Assembly (NCBI GenBank): GCA_903632075.3
Contig: CAHIKZ030000835.1
Span: forward strand, 1,738,501-1,802,500
Reading direction: 5' to 3'
DNA length: 64,000 nucleotides
Origin: Acanthosepion pharaonis
Taxonomy: Eukaryota > Mollusca > Cephalopoda > Sepiida > Sepiidae
The notes under the pieces are model-generated. The model made no database searches, was not told where the DNA came from, and was given only the letters and a program-made list of their open reading frames with translations. Made by a program: the position numbers and the translations under genes. Shown here piece after piece: positions 34,023 through 44,990 of the stretch (position 1 is its first letter; the number at the start of each line of letters is the position of its first letter).

Positions 34023-34093
<71 letters not shown>
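34022..34093. repeat. (GT)n
   Basis: About 35 units. Confidence 0.97.
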
Positions 34094-34094
<1 letters not shown>

Positions 34095-34095
<1 letters not shown>

Positions 34096-34970
34096 CATAT
34101 GGACTAGTCGACTTTTCTTCTACGGACGCTCATAAACAAAATTATCAGAAAATAAGAGCGGTAACTATAGTAAATATAAAATTTATTGGTAATTTTCTAA
34201 CATTTCTTCAACAGTTGTCTTTGTAAGTAAGAATATAAGGCCAAAGTTCCTAAAATTCAATAGAATATAAGGTTACTATAATATTTCCCTAAGTTTTTAA
34301 GATTACTGAATAGTAAAAAATTATATAAAAAGGCGTTCACGTTATATTCATCAAGTAATTATTTCAGCTATGTCCTCCGCAGAAGAAATGCCCAAACATA
34401 AATCTAGCGAGAGTGTTGGGGACACCTCATAAAATACCTACCTACGTGTTAAAAATGCTTTTCTGCGACATTTTTTCAAATCAGCTTAATTAAACTTTAA
34501 ATCAACTAATTTTCCTAAAATGAATTTCAGAAAAATATATTTTATTTTTGAAAGATTTTTTTTGATGTTGTGTTGATAGATTGGCTAAAATGGATGATTT
34601 CATCAATTTTAACAATTTAAAAACGTCATTCCAATCAATTTAAATTCGGTTTGAAATACAGCAAAGTATTTTGCTTATCGGAAATATTAAATATAATCTA
34701 TTAGCTTGAAATTAAAAATAAAATAAGAGCTTCAAAACATAGTTTTTCATTTCTAAAAATGCATTTTAAACCTTAGGTGTCACTTTTCTTTGGAGGTACC
34801 CATATTTTATAATTCAGGGATACTTTGTTCTATTAGTATTCAAGGAAAGCAACAGTAAAGTCAGGAAAGAAGCAGTAAGGATTTACTCGGACACAAGTTG
34901 ACTGTTTCCCTACTAATATAAGAGTCACGCACGCAAAACAAGAAACGGTATTTAGTCACCCCCCCCCACG
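34095..34970. other. AT-rich, nothing recognised
   Basis: No supported feature. Confidence 0.5.
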
Positions 34971-34975
34971 AGGGC

Positions 34976-35172
34976 ATCATGTGGCACAAGGCCGGTTTAA
35001 CGTGGGATCTCCGAGCAAAAATATGCCCTTTGAACCCGTATAAACGGGTTCAGGGTCGGTTTACCTCCCCGAAAGAGACTCCGCCCTTCAGCGTAGCCTC
35101 GTTCGGGTTCCTCCCCGCCCGAAGGCGGAGAGTTCAACCGATCAGCCGATCAGCCGGTCGTCCGACTTCGGG
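34976..35172 (+). repeat. hairpin-rich interspersed repeat
   Basis: GC-richer than its surroundings. It carries the palindrome GAACCCGTATAAACGGGTTC, GTGGCACAAGGCCGGTTTAA, and a hairpin around TCCCCGAAAGAGACTCCG. Copies at 60.41 and 18.38 kb conserve the hairpins. Confidence 0.62.
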
Positions 35173-35419
35173 CTGAACTCAAAACAAGAAACATAAAAAA
35201 ATAGCCTGAGATGAACAAATGTTTCTGTTTCATTGAAGCTAATCTGCATGCGTTACCGACATTCTTTTTGTGTGTTCTACTTCCGGAAATGTGTGCCGCT
35301 CTCGTGTTGGTCTGAGCAGCCAGACGAGAAAGCATACCAACATGACGGGTAACGGTTGACTTCGCCTGTAAAGACGGTTTATGAACACCGCCGTATCTGC
35401 ATGCGATTTTAAGGACCAT
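35150..35419 (-). CDS. unrecognised open frame, 89 codons
   Basis: ATG frame reading VLKIACRYGGVHKPSLQAKS, HVGMLSRLAAQTNTRAAHIS, then a hydrophobic tail (HLFISGYFFMFLVLSS). It overlaps the hairpin-rich repeat at its end and is probably repeat-derived. No function is proposed. Confidence 0.25.
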   Translation of the reverse strand: MVLKIACRYGGVHKPSLQAKSTVTRHVGMLSRLAAQTNTRAAHISGSRTHKKNVGNACRLASMKQKHLFISGYFFMFLVLSSARSRTTG

Positions 35420-35564
35420 TTGTGTTTCTCACTGCATTTAATTCCATTTAATTTGGTTTAAAAAAATGTATAGCTAGGTGCTTAATAGATTGGGAAACTT
35501 TTTTCCCCTCTTATAAAATGTGTTTATTAAGCCATTTACACATTACACCCAACTATATGGGTAT

Positions 35565-35820
35565 GGATGCACGGTGGAGTAATGATTGAGAAATCGGAGA
35601 GCCAAGTTCGAATTTCAGTAGAATCCATTACATTCATTTACGTGCTAATACCCTTGGGAAAGTATTAATCCTCTTTTCTCCCCCTTCTATGGATAAATAG
35701 CAGGACAGACCTTGAATGGCAACTAGTCCACCGCAGAAAGAAATTGCAACTTACAACGGGAAAAAAATCTGCCTCGTCAGTCATGTATCGAAAGATGGCG
35801 CATAACTGACTTATTGGTAT
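35565..35820 (+). mobile_element. tRNA-like SINE
   Basis: Same family as 23.4 kb (head TGCACGGTGGAGTAATGATT, box B AAGTTCGAATTTC, tail CTGCCTCGTCAGTCATGTAT). Confidence 0.65.
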
Positions 35821-35856
35821 GGTCAGGATCAGTTCCAAGCACCAAGATTAGTAACA

Positions 35857-36020
35857 AGAGCACGTTGGAGTAATGTTTAGAGGCTCGGATTGAAGAATCG
35901 GAGAGTGGAGTTCGAATTCAAGTCGAGTTCATTACATTCACTTACTTGATAATATGAACCCATCTCCCCCCCCGCAACTATGGATAAATAGCAGGACAGA
36001 TTAGGCCCTATAGACTTGGT
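35857..36020 (+). mobile_element. tRNA-like SINE (shorter)
   Basis: Same family (head GCACGTTGGAGTAATGTTTA, box B GAGTTCGAATTCA), ending after the body. Confidence 0.6.
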
Positions 36021-36354
36021 TGTCGAATAAGAACAACTCTGAATTCAAAATCTAGTGTACAGTCTGATCTGAAGGCCTACTAAAAGTATCATGAGGAAGA
36101 TGAATCAAATCTGTTTCTTCTATCCTCAGGTACCCCACCCCGACGATTGAGGTAGTCGAAGGTTTATAAATAAATAAATAAAATAACGAACAGTTCCAAT
36201 CCATTGTAATGGTGCAAAAGTATTACTGTCTACTATATTAAGCCTTGTACTTGGAGCAGGTTAAGACCACACCCAACTAGTTGAGCATCAAGCATAGATG
36301 GGTTAAAACCACACCTTTAATTAATTTTGCACTTTGTAACCCTTTCATTAAGAC

Positions 36355-36640
36355 TCAGGGTAATGCAAAAATCGGTCACCATAGAGGTTAATGGATAGGT
36401 CGAAGAGGTCCTATTGAATGGCCACCTAGGTGACCAGACCTCACAGCCTTTGATTTTTTTTCCCTGTGGGGCCATTTGAAATCAATTCTTTATCAAACGC
36501 GTCCATTGAGGAACTTAAAGAAAGAATTAAATATGAATGTAGTAAATTGGCAGAAGAAACTCTCTGACGTGTTTAAATGGAGTTTGAAAAAGAAGGAGGC
36601 CATTTTGAACGGTACATATAACAATTAAATAACTAGTAAA
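36355..36640 (+). pseudogene. Tc/mariner-type transposase C-terminal fragment
   Basis: Plus-strand frames read RWIGRRGPIEWPP-like residues (the segment before the last catalytic acid), then F.FFPVGPFEINSL. They continue SIEELKERIKYECSKLAEET and MEFEKEGGHFERYI. This is the usual C-terminal third of DDE transposases of the mariner/Tc superfamily. It is frameshifted and has an internal stop. The AT-rich flank to about 36720 is probably the element's 3' end. Confidence 0.68.
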
Positions 36641-36729
36641 TAAAATGTTTATGAGTAATTATATTTTTAATAAATTCTCCCTATGGTGCATGAATTTTGC
36701 CTTACCGTGTATATTAAGAAATATTCAAC

Positions 36730-37900
36730 CTGCCCGATTATTAAGAGCGCCCTTTGTATTAGTCACAAAACATTACTTCCAGGTATTGTCTTCTGAAGGG
36801 TATTTCAGCGTGATGTAATGAGTATCTTGCTAGATCAGTTACAACTGAGTAAGGAGTTTGAGTTTCACTGAGTGCTCAGTGTTTTCATGCCATATCTAAG
36901 TGACGCTTAGTAAATTACGCTAATCTTCTGAGTATGGTGTGTGTAAAATCGAAATATTAACAAAGTTGAGGTTGACTCATGAAAACCAATCGGGTAAAGT
37001 TTAACCTTCGCCCCCACAAAAAATAAATAAATAAATAAATAAAGATAAAAAACGGCGCATCAAAAGATGGCTCTTTCCTTGACACCGCCATTATTTTAAC
37101 TATCTATATTCCACAACAATGATTATTGTTTTAAAAGGCAATGATTAGAATTTTAATAAACCTAAACATATGAAATTGAATTTATACATTTCCTTTGTCC
37201 TTGAGAATTTACAACAAAAATTATATATATATATATTTATTAGATTGTTTATTTACAAGAATGATTTTATACTTACCTCATTCTAAAACCTAATACAATT
37301 CAATGTCTATCATTTGCCAGTTTATAAAGAAAGAAATATGAAACAATTTATTTATTCATAAATTTATAAAAATTTACTAAATTATAAAAATATGTGAACC
37401 AACTATAAGGAAATCCTTATTATTTACCATTTTATAAAGTTCGAATTGATTGGCAATTAACCAATGTTTTGCCAACCATCCTAAAGAACAAAATTCACCA
37501 GCTTTGTCAGTTGCTTTAGTCAAGGAACTTAGTGTTTCCTCTGCATTTAAGATTTCTTCATCAATCAGCACTTGGCTGACAATAAATAATCTAATTCAAA
37601 TTTTCTCGGCATTTTTAGAAAGATTAGCGACGATTTCTGTTTTTCAAAATTATCCTTTTCAAAAGAGAACAGAAAGTGAGGGTGACCTATAATTGCTGGA
37701 GATCCATGCCTTGGATTCTACTTATAGGCATCCTTGATTCTAAATCAAGATTATATATATAAAAAAAAAAAAAATTGGAAAAATTAAAACATAAATTAAA
37801 CTGAGATATAAGATAATTTGAGCAGAAAATGTATAGTGTCCGGAAAAAATAATGCATGTATTTAAATTCTCTTATTCGGTACGTCACAGATATCTTTTAT
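36730..37900. other. AT-rich; short frames not recognised
   Basis: The facing frames at 37377-37571 (minus) and 37450-37692 (plus) are about 64 and 80 codons. The minus frame (EEILNAEETLSSLTKATDKA) is acidic and might be a coding relic, but I find no family. Confidence 0.35.
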
Positions 37901-37904
37901 GAAA

Positions 37905-37990
37905 TCTTCTATAGAAATAAAGCGCAGTGTACGTGCGTCCGTCCGTCCGTCCGTCCGTTTTTCGATCTCGGTGAATCATAAACAATCTGA
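37905..37990 (+). mobile_element. possible Helitron 5' end
   Basis: TCTATAGAAATAAAGCGCAG followed by a (CCGT)n run and TTTTTCGATCTCGGTGAA resembles the start of Helitron-like elements. I found no matching 3' hairpin with CTRR downstream, so the call is weak. Confidence 0.3.
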
Positions 37991-37999
37991 AGTAACAGG

Positions 38000-38915
38000 T
38001 AGTAAGTATTGTAGTTACACAAGATTAAAAATTAAATAAATAACTTATTTAAAATTAAATTTAAATATCGAACAGAGTGAAAGGTTTTAAAAAAGAATTC
38101 TTTATTAAAGGTTTAACTTTAATTTCGCTTTTAGTCGCAATTGCAATTGTTATTTTGATGAAACCGTAATAAAACTTAAGCGGGGCACGGTATATTGCTC
38201 ATATGACTTTTTTTTTTTTTTTTCTAGCACGCGTACTGTGACGTATTCAAAATATTACATAATTTAGGTTACCTAATGTATTTTAAGAGTAACTTTATGT
38301 GAAGTAATCATAAAGAATGGTGATTTTAAAAGAAAATAAAAACTGCGTACAAAAAAAATTTAAACTATAGAGATCAGTTGCGTATACGAAGAAAGATTAT
38401 GCCGGATTAAGGTGTCAAATAAAGATAAAATAATTTATTATTTCTGAATTCTTATAAGTTTTACGTACATAGGACGCTGAAAGTAAAAGCGAGGCGTTGA
38501 GGCTAGTTATGAATAAAAAAAGCTTGTTTCCAGAGTTATTTGTTTATAAAATAGTAAAAAGAAATAAATATTGCAATATAGTTGATTCATATATTTTGGA
38601 AATATTGCCGGAGTGTGAAGGTAGTTAAAATAATAGCGGTGTCAAAGGAAAAACTGTCCTTTTGATTTTTTATTTATTTTGCAGGCATGACGGTTAAAAT
38701 TTGCCACCAATCGAATATGTATTACCAAGCAACATGTTTTTCGGAGTTACTTTCATCCTATATGCGTTAACATTGTCTCGTGGATAAAGTGTTCTTTTGG
38801 TTTATATTTAAAAGGATAGATAAAGAAAAGTAAACGAACACGTATAAAATATATGTGCGCCTGAAATGAGTTGCGACTGACAACGACAAAACTAACTAGA
38901 CAGTGAATGAAAGCT
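38000..38915. other. AT-rich, nothing recognised
   Basis: No supported feature. Confidence 0.5.
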
Positions 38916-38919
38916 GAAA

Positions 38920-39270
38920 GACAAACCTGAGGAGAGAAAGCAACTATTCAATGAAGACAAGGAATTCTGAAGGCAGGCTTGAAGTAGCAGGAGGTGTGGC
39001 AGTATCCGGGGCGAAACCCACCAAACAACCGGTCAGCCGACAAGGTGAGAGAATTCCCTTTTCAGCCGGCGGGGTGTTTGGCTGGAGCCTCCCTTGCGTC
39101 ACAATCGGGGTGGAGTCGTTAGGAGCTGAACGCCTGCAACGAAGGGGTTGGGTAGATTCCGACAACTGTTGCTGTGGAAGAGGCATCGTGGCGGTGTTGC
39201 TGGCGTCTGTTTTTGAAACTTCTCTTAGAATACGTGAGTTCGTATCCTACACGGGTCACCATTTTTTTTT
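38920..39270. repeat. GC-richer block with open frames on both strands, unclassified
   Basis: Both strands are open: plus about 109 codons (EVAGGVAVSGAKPTKQP...), minus about 80 codons (PTPIVTQGRLQPNTPPAEKG-like). I recognise neither. The block ends in a T run at 39263-39280 and may be a retroelement 5' piece. Confidence 0.35.
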
Positions 39271-39289
39271 TTTTTTTTAGGTAAGAAAG

Positions 39290-40000
39290 AAAAACCATGG
39301 ACACATACACACTCACTGACACACAAATGAAAACAATTCCTTATTAGGAATTTGATGATTCAGGTAACCATTTTTATATGCCTTTTTTATTCAGGACACC
39401 ATATTTGCCTTTGTAGTTATACTCACATTTCAGCCGTTATGCTCTCTGGCCTTCCTCAACCATATGTTGTATTCGGTAATCTTATCGGATTTTGAATAGT
39501 TTGATGTTTCGAATTGAAGACACACTGCAAATCAGGCGGGTCCTCATTTCCAAACATGTTCAGGTTCATATGTGTTTTTTCAATACACACAAAGCGTAGT
39601 GATTAAAGAAGTTGGATATATTGTGTTACTATCATCTAGTGGTCATCAGTTCAATCCCGCCATCTGGTAGTGAAGCTCTAATTCAACAGGAACGAATAAC
39701 TGACAGCATAGAACAGAATATCACAATCAACATATATCCCTACATCGGCCAATCAATGCACATCAGATAATGACCAGAGGATACTTACTGAAAACGCTGT
39801 GTCTATAATAACGTATATATTAATCAAGTTCTTATAGTCTCTATGCCTTAGCTATGCTAATTAAACTCTCATTTACATATCGCGACAGAATACTAATAGA
39901 TTTAAATATAAACGACTAATATTTACCTAACCCGAAACTAATTAGTGCTTCTAGGCTCAAATAGAAACGACTAGTATTTACCTAACTTTCTAGCGAATAA
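39290..40000. other. nothing recognised
   Basis: Mixed AT-rich DNA; a family-B-like phrase (TTTCAGCCGTTATGCTCTC, then GGCCTTCC) at 39430 is weak. Confidence 0.4.
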
Positions 40001-40002
40001 AT

Positions 40003-40460
40003 GCTTGCAGACTCATATCAATTTATCAATATTTATCTAACTTTTAACCAAATAAATGCTTATAGACCCAAATATAAACATTCAGTATTTAACTCCCCCT
40101 GAATTAAATAATGCTTCTAGACCAAAATATAAACTTTCAGTATTTACCTCCCAAAGAATTAAAAAATGCTTATAGACCCAAATATAAACATTCAGTATTT
40201 AACTCCCCTTGAATTAAATAATGCTTCTAGACCAAAATATAAACTTTCAGTATTTACCTCCCCAAGAATTAACAAATGCTTATGGACCCAAATATAAACA
40301 TTCAGTATTTACCTCTCCCCGGAACGAAGTAATGCTTATGGACTCAAATATATGTTATCAATATTTACTTATCCCTAGAACCAAGTAAATGTTTATAGTT
40401 TCAAAAATAAATTGACAATATTTATATTCTAGAATTAAGTAAATACTCACAGACTCAAAA
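40003..40460. repeat. 55-bp tandem repeat with 110-bp higher-order pattern
   Basis: GCTTATAGACCC or GCTTCTAGACC starts at 40058, 40113, 40168, 40223 and 40278 (55-bp steps). The two types alternate, and each type is almost identical to its next-but-one neighbour. Outer units are diverged. Confidence 0.85.
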
Positions 40461-40469
40461 ATAATTTTA

Positions 40470-40925
40470 AAAAATAGTAATTTCGACATTAAATAACGCA
40501 ACAGGATATAAAATCACCCCATTCAGCTGGTGGAATTTTTACGAATCCTTCCTTTTTGAATAACCGAATAAACGTGGGTGAAATACAAAATATACCACAA
40601 GCATGGAAAACGAAATTTAGAACTGTGGTAATAGAATCAGCACATCCCACTCTCCCTTGTAACCATCCACCACAATAAAATAAACGGTTTTACAGCATTG
40701 AAAGAGAACGAGTCAAATAAAGCTTCCACTAAGTGTACTTATAATATTACAAAAACAATCTACCTTCTTTTATTAAATAAAAGGTTCAAAATTCCCAGAA
40801 TGCTACTGAATACAAAGACAGACAACCAAAGAAGGCCAAAATGCGCGACAGCCGAGACATTTTGAGTATAACTGTCATAAGCATTAACTTCCCTTGATTT
40901 GGACACTTCCGGAATTATCACCATA
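40470..40925. other. AT-rich; possible repeat at 40800-40880
   Basis: ACCAAAGAAGGCCAAAATGC then GACAGCCGAGACATTTTGAG loosely resembles the hammerhead-like repeat family but the core is not recognisable. Confidence 0.35.
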
Positions 40926-40928
40926 TAT

Positions 40929-40929
<1 letters not shown>

Positions 40930-40990
<61 letters not shown>
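40930..40990. repeat. (TA)n
   Basis: About 55 bp. Confidence 0.95.
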
Positions 40991-40992
<2 letters not shown>

Positions 40993-41320
40993 TATGTGTT
41001 TTGTTATATTTTAGTTTGTTTTTGAGTTCGTACCCACCCCCCTCATTTCATATCATCGTTTAATTTTTATATATAATATATAATTCTATAACACAAAGTG
41101 ATTTTTGTGTCATGGGGCATTTTGTAAGTTCCCTCAGAGTATGCGGTATTGTGGTATATGGAGGGTTGAATGTTGAGGGGTGAGTTTTGATGGTGGTGAA
41201 TGTGCAAATTATAAGGAATGAATGGGTCGAGAATCTGATTAGCTAGGTATAAGATAGATAGATGTCGACCAGCCTCAACCCTTCTCCGCTCTTAACCTTG
41301 TGCCTCAAGTGTATTATACG

Positions 41321-41350
41321 CAACAAATATCATATATATGATATTTGTTG
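41321..41350. repeat. perfect 30-bp palindrome at SINE edge
   Basis: CAACAAATATCATATATATG followed by ATATTTGTTG is fully self-complementary, at the start of the hammerhead-bearing SINE. Confidence 0.8.
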
Positions 41351-41400
41351 ATTATAATACAATAATAACGGTCCGGGATCAATTCACAGTAGGGGAGGGC

Positions 41401-41431
41401 ACTGTTGACGATTCCAAAAATAGGACGACAC
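41401..41431 (+). ncRNA. degraded hammerhead, upstream copy in the SINE
   Basis: TTGACGATTCCAAAAATAGG then ACGACAC aligns by eye with the 41637 core, and the following ATGCTTTCTGG matches the sequence after the 12.74 kb motif. Core bases are changed. Confidence 0.4.
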
Positions 41432-41636
41432 AAACATCCAATGCTTTCTGGGGGGCACAGTGCGTTGATATAAGTAGACTTGGATGAGTCCCACGACGGA
41501 ATTTGTGAAGAGCAGGCGCTATATCGAGTCTGGTTTGCTGCCTCTCCGCCACCGAAACCCGTTGGTCTAGTGAGGTATGACGCTTGCGTCATATCGTAAC
41601 AAACCGAGTTCGATTATCGGTAGAGGACGCACACTG

Positions 41637-41663
41637 CTGATGAGTCCCAAAAGAGGACGAAAC
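41637..41663 (+). ncRNA. hammerhead ribozyme core, canonical
   Basis: CTGATGA, then stem II GTCC/GGAC closing a seven-base loop (CAAAAGA), then GAAAC. This includes the conserved G-C pair next to the core. A plausible short stem III follows (ACGG/CTGT with a wobble). The outer stem I is poor here, so this monomer may be inactive although the core is intact. Confidence 0.72.
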
Positions 41664-41721
41664 GGCTTCTGTTGAGGATTCTTATAGACTCGATGAATTA
41701 CTTAATTATGATTATTCAAAT

Positions 41722-42081
41722 CCACACACACACACACACACACACATATATGTATATATGTGTATGTATATATATGTATATATGTGTATGTATACATATA
41801 TGTATATATGTGTATGTATATATATATATATGTATATATGTGCATATATATGTATACATGTATATATATGTATATATATGTGTATATATATGTATACATG
41901 TGTGTATCTATTTGCGTACATGTGTATATATTTATGTATATATGTATATATATATGTATACATGTGTATATATGTATACATGTGTGTATATATATGTGTA
42001 TATATATATGTATATATGTGTATATATATATGTATATATGTGTATATATATATATGTATATGTGTATATATATATGTATAG

Positions 42082-42155
<74 letters not shown>
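41722..42155. repeat. (CA)n, then long mixed (TATG/TGTA/TA) array
   Basis: CA 41722-41746, then about 340 bp of TATATGTGTATA-like units, then pure TA to about 42153. The Tc1-like element lies immediately after. Six open frames over it are microsatellite artefacts. Confidence 0.97.
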
Positions 42156-42161
<6 letters not shown>

Positions 42162-42164
42162 ATA

Positions 42165-43352
42165 CAGGGGTTGGACAAAATAAATGGAACAGTTGTAAAA
42201 ACCACTCCTATATTTCAAAGACCTATTATATTAAGAACTTTGACTAAAACTTCGTAATTGCAGTTTATATCTATTGTAAATTCGTTTATTTATCTCAGAG
42301 TTCGAAAAAGAGCAAATTGCTGGAGCTCGCATGGCAGGAGTTTCGATCCCTAAGGTTGCTGAACTGTTTAGTTTTTCAAGAGCTACCATATCAAGAACAC
42401 TGATGCAATTCAAGAAACAGGGCAAGACCTCGAGCAACCGTAGCAATTCGGGCCGGATTTGCAAACTTACTGACAGGGACTGACGTGCATTGAAACGCAA
42501 TGTGACAAAAAATCATCGGACAAATGCGGACAAAGTGACTGCTGAGTTGAATAACCATCTGAATAGTTAAGTTTCTTCTAAAACTGTTCACCGTGAGCTC
42601 CATAAGGCTGCATATCATGGAAGAGCCGCTGTGAGGAAACCTCTTCTCTCCACTCGCAACATTCAAAAGAGGTTGAAGTGGTGCAGAGATCACAATGCCT
42701 GGTCGGCAGACCAATGGAAGTCATATTCTCAAACAAGTCTAGTTTTTCTCTTTTCCCAACTTCAGGGCGAGTTTATGTGTGGAGGCAACCCAAAGAAGCT
42801 TACAACCCTGACTGCCTTCTTCCAACAGTGAAGCATGGACGTGAATCAGTGATAGTTCGGGCCGCCATATCATGGAAATGTCTCAGTTCAATAGTTAGCC
42901 TGTATGGTAGAAACAACAGCAAAGATTACCTGAACATTTTGGAAGATCATGATCATCCAATGGCCAAGACTTTATTTCCTGATGGTGACTGCATCTTCCA
43001 AGACGATAATGCTCCAATACATACCGCTCGAGTGGTTAAGAATTGGTATGAAGAGCATAAAATGAGCTCTAATACATGGAGTGGCCTCCCCAATCTCAAG
43101 ATATCAATATTATTGGACATTTGTGATGCTTTTTGGAGCAACAAATTAGGAGCCTCTATCCTCCACCGTCGTGTCGTAAGAGCTGGAGAAGGTTTTAATG
43201 GAAGAATCACTGAAAATTCCTCTGGATGAAGTCAGGAAGCTGTATGATTCCATTCCTAGACGTATTAAAGCTGCCTGTGAGGCTAAAGGAGGACCAACTA
43301 TTAAATAAATTTTCTTTGAATTTAACAAGTGTTCCAATTATTTTGTCCAACT

Positions 43353-43357
<5 letters not shown>
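42165..43357 (+). mobile_element. Tc1-like DNA transposon with both terminal inverted repeats
   Basis: About 1.19-kb element. The left end reads GGGTTGGACAAAATAAATGG; the right end, on the opposite strand, reads AGGAGTTGGACAAAATAATT. Each end abuts TA-repeat DNA, consistent with TA-targeted insertion into a microsatellite. Inside lies a broken transposase frame on the plus strand. It is one of the best preserved DNA transposons here, but it is not intact. Confidence 0.88.
42296..43307 (+). pseudogene. Tc1-like transposase, frameshifted and stop-containing
   Basis: Plus-strand pieces follow the order of Tc1-type transposases. First comes a helix-turn-helix region (EQIAGARMAGVSIPKVAELF, then SRATISRTL), then a second DNA-binding part (SSKTVHRELHKAAY), then the catalytic region. 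YNPDCLLPTVKHG and FQDDNAPIHTARVVKNWYEE contain the central catalytic aspartate block. The end reads PLDEVRKLYDSIPRRI..A..EAKGGP. Stops occur near 42482 and 42568, and the frame shifts near 42700-42830 and after 43080, where the conserved PQSPDLN region is garbled. Family members are about 340 residues, so length is preserved but coding is lost. Confidence 0.85.

Positions 43358-43390
<33 letters not shown>
43354..43390. repeat. (TA)n
   Basis: Right-hand flank of the Tc1-like element. Confidence 0.94.
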
Positions 43391-43391
<1 letters not shown>

Positions 43392-43506
43392 TATAGAAAA
43401 TTAGGTATTCAGATGATTCCGCTACCTTTGTTTCAACCTTTCGGTACCTTCAGGCAATTTCGGTCAATTGATTTTCCAACGACTTAAAAATAAAAAAAAA
43501 ATATGA

Positions 43507-43510
<4 letters not shown>

Positions 43511-43569
<59 letters not shown>
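43511..43569. repeat. (TA)n
   Basis: About 57 bp. Confidence 0.95.
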
Positions 43570-43570
<1 letters not shown>

Positions 43571-44570
43571 TCTTTTACCTGTATCCTTATTTGCTTTTAG
43601 CTTCGTCAAGGTACTTCTTTGGCTCTGTTTCTTATTGCAATTTTCTAGTGTACATGGGAGGATGGACAGACCTTTGAAACCCTAGAGATAAGACGTAATT
43701 CCTAACTCTCCCACTGCGACTAATATCTTTGATCACTGGTATCGACCTTCACTTATAACCTGTGGAAAACTACAGAAGATACTGTATATGATGCACAAGA
43801 CAAATTGGATATATTAACGACCATATATCTACGACCATATTGCCGAATCTGCCACTTTCGAAACTGCTGTAAAATCGCCTTATGCGTGAAAACCACAATT
43901 CTGTTCCTTATTGTTATGACCAAGATGAGATCGCTTGTCCGAATAGGAAGGCATATAATAATGGTAATTCCTTCTCTCAAAACTTTCGACATGAATAACC
44001 ATTTGAACTCAAATTAAAATGTATGAGAATATGAACGTTTAAAAAAATTATTTGCAAATGCAACAGGAACGTGAGAAGACGGAAATCTTTTTCAATAGCA
44101 ACAGCAAAAGAAAAGAAAAAAAATGCAGACAAGAGGCGACAAACATGCTTCGAAAAATAAACCAACAATGAACGACATTGATTCAGACATGCACATCTTC
44201 ACCATTCCTCGAAATGCAAAATTATTCTTACCGCATATACTCGCCTATAAATCGATCACATGTCAAAAAATAAACTTTAAATTTTTGGTTACGAAATACC
44301 CTCAGGAAGTTAATTTTTCTTAGAAGAGTGCAAGAGTGAATTACTATATTAACCACAAGAAAATTTAATTACAATGATACCCCCTGATCCGCTTGTATTT
44401 TTTGTTTTGTGTTTTATTTATTTATGTTTCTGGTTTCAGTTACCCATCATAACGAATGCATAAGCTTTATTTCATAATGGTAACAAAGCACTATAGAATT
44501 GATGTTGGCAATCTTGATATGACAAAGGGAAATGTACATTTAAGTGAAAGGGAGGAAGCTCTTGACGTAA
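43570..44570. other. nothing recognised
   Basis: Only short frames without family matches. Confidence 0.45.
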
Positions 44571-44572
44571 TA

Positions 44573-44990
44573 AGGAAAGATATAGTATGCTTAAGTTCCT
44601 AAGTTCTACGGTAAGAACGAATCTTCCATCCATCACACAACTTTTAATAGAGTATATTGTTGTAATTGATCTATTTTATTATTAGTTATTGTGGCTAATC
44701 TCTTATTGGCCCTAATAAGATCTACGGTAAAAACGAATCTTGTATCCGTCACATAACTTTTATTACAGTCTGTTGTTAGAATTGTTCTATTTTATTATTA
44801 GTTATTGTTGCTAATCTCTTATTGGGCCTAATAAGATCTACAGTAAGAACGAATCTTTTATCCGTCACATAACTTTTATTACAGTCTATTGTTAGAATTG
44901 TTCTCTTTTATTATTAGTTATTGTTGCTAATCTCTTATTGTGCCTAATAAGATCTACGGGAAGAACGAATCATATAACCAAATATAATTA
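44573..44990. repeat. 116-bp tandem repeat
   Basis: CTACGGTAAGAACGAATCTT or its variants start at about 44606, 44722, 44838 and 44954, exactly 116 bp apart. Units share TTTTATTATTAGTTATTGT and CTAATAAGAT. Confidence 0.85.

Larger units (their letters stand above)
41310..41705 (+). mobile_element. SINE with tRNA-like promoter and hammerhead motif
   Basis: About 395-bp element. A box A-like TTGGTCTAGTGAGG and box B-like GAGTTCGATTA at about 41561-41615 mark a tRNA-derived RNA polymerase III promoter. A canonical hammerhead core follows at 41637, and a degraded one lies upstream at 41401. The 3' end is AGACTCGATGAATTA next to (CA)n/(TA)n DNA. A diverged copy is at 12.44 kb. The combination resembles the hammerhead-bearing SINE-like repeats known in schistosomes. 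Confidence 0.7.

Noticed and set aside
41672..42257. Open frames of 165-191 codons on both strands rich in IYIYVY/THTHIY
   Set aside because: Translations of a TA/TG microsatellite, open in several frames at once; no protein evidence.
43430..43470. Another hammerhead-like motif (minus: CTGAAGGTACCGAAAGG)
   Set aside because: The last core base is changed and there is no room for stem II; too weak to list.
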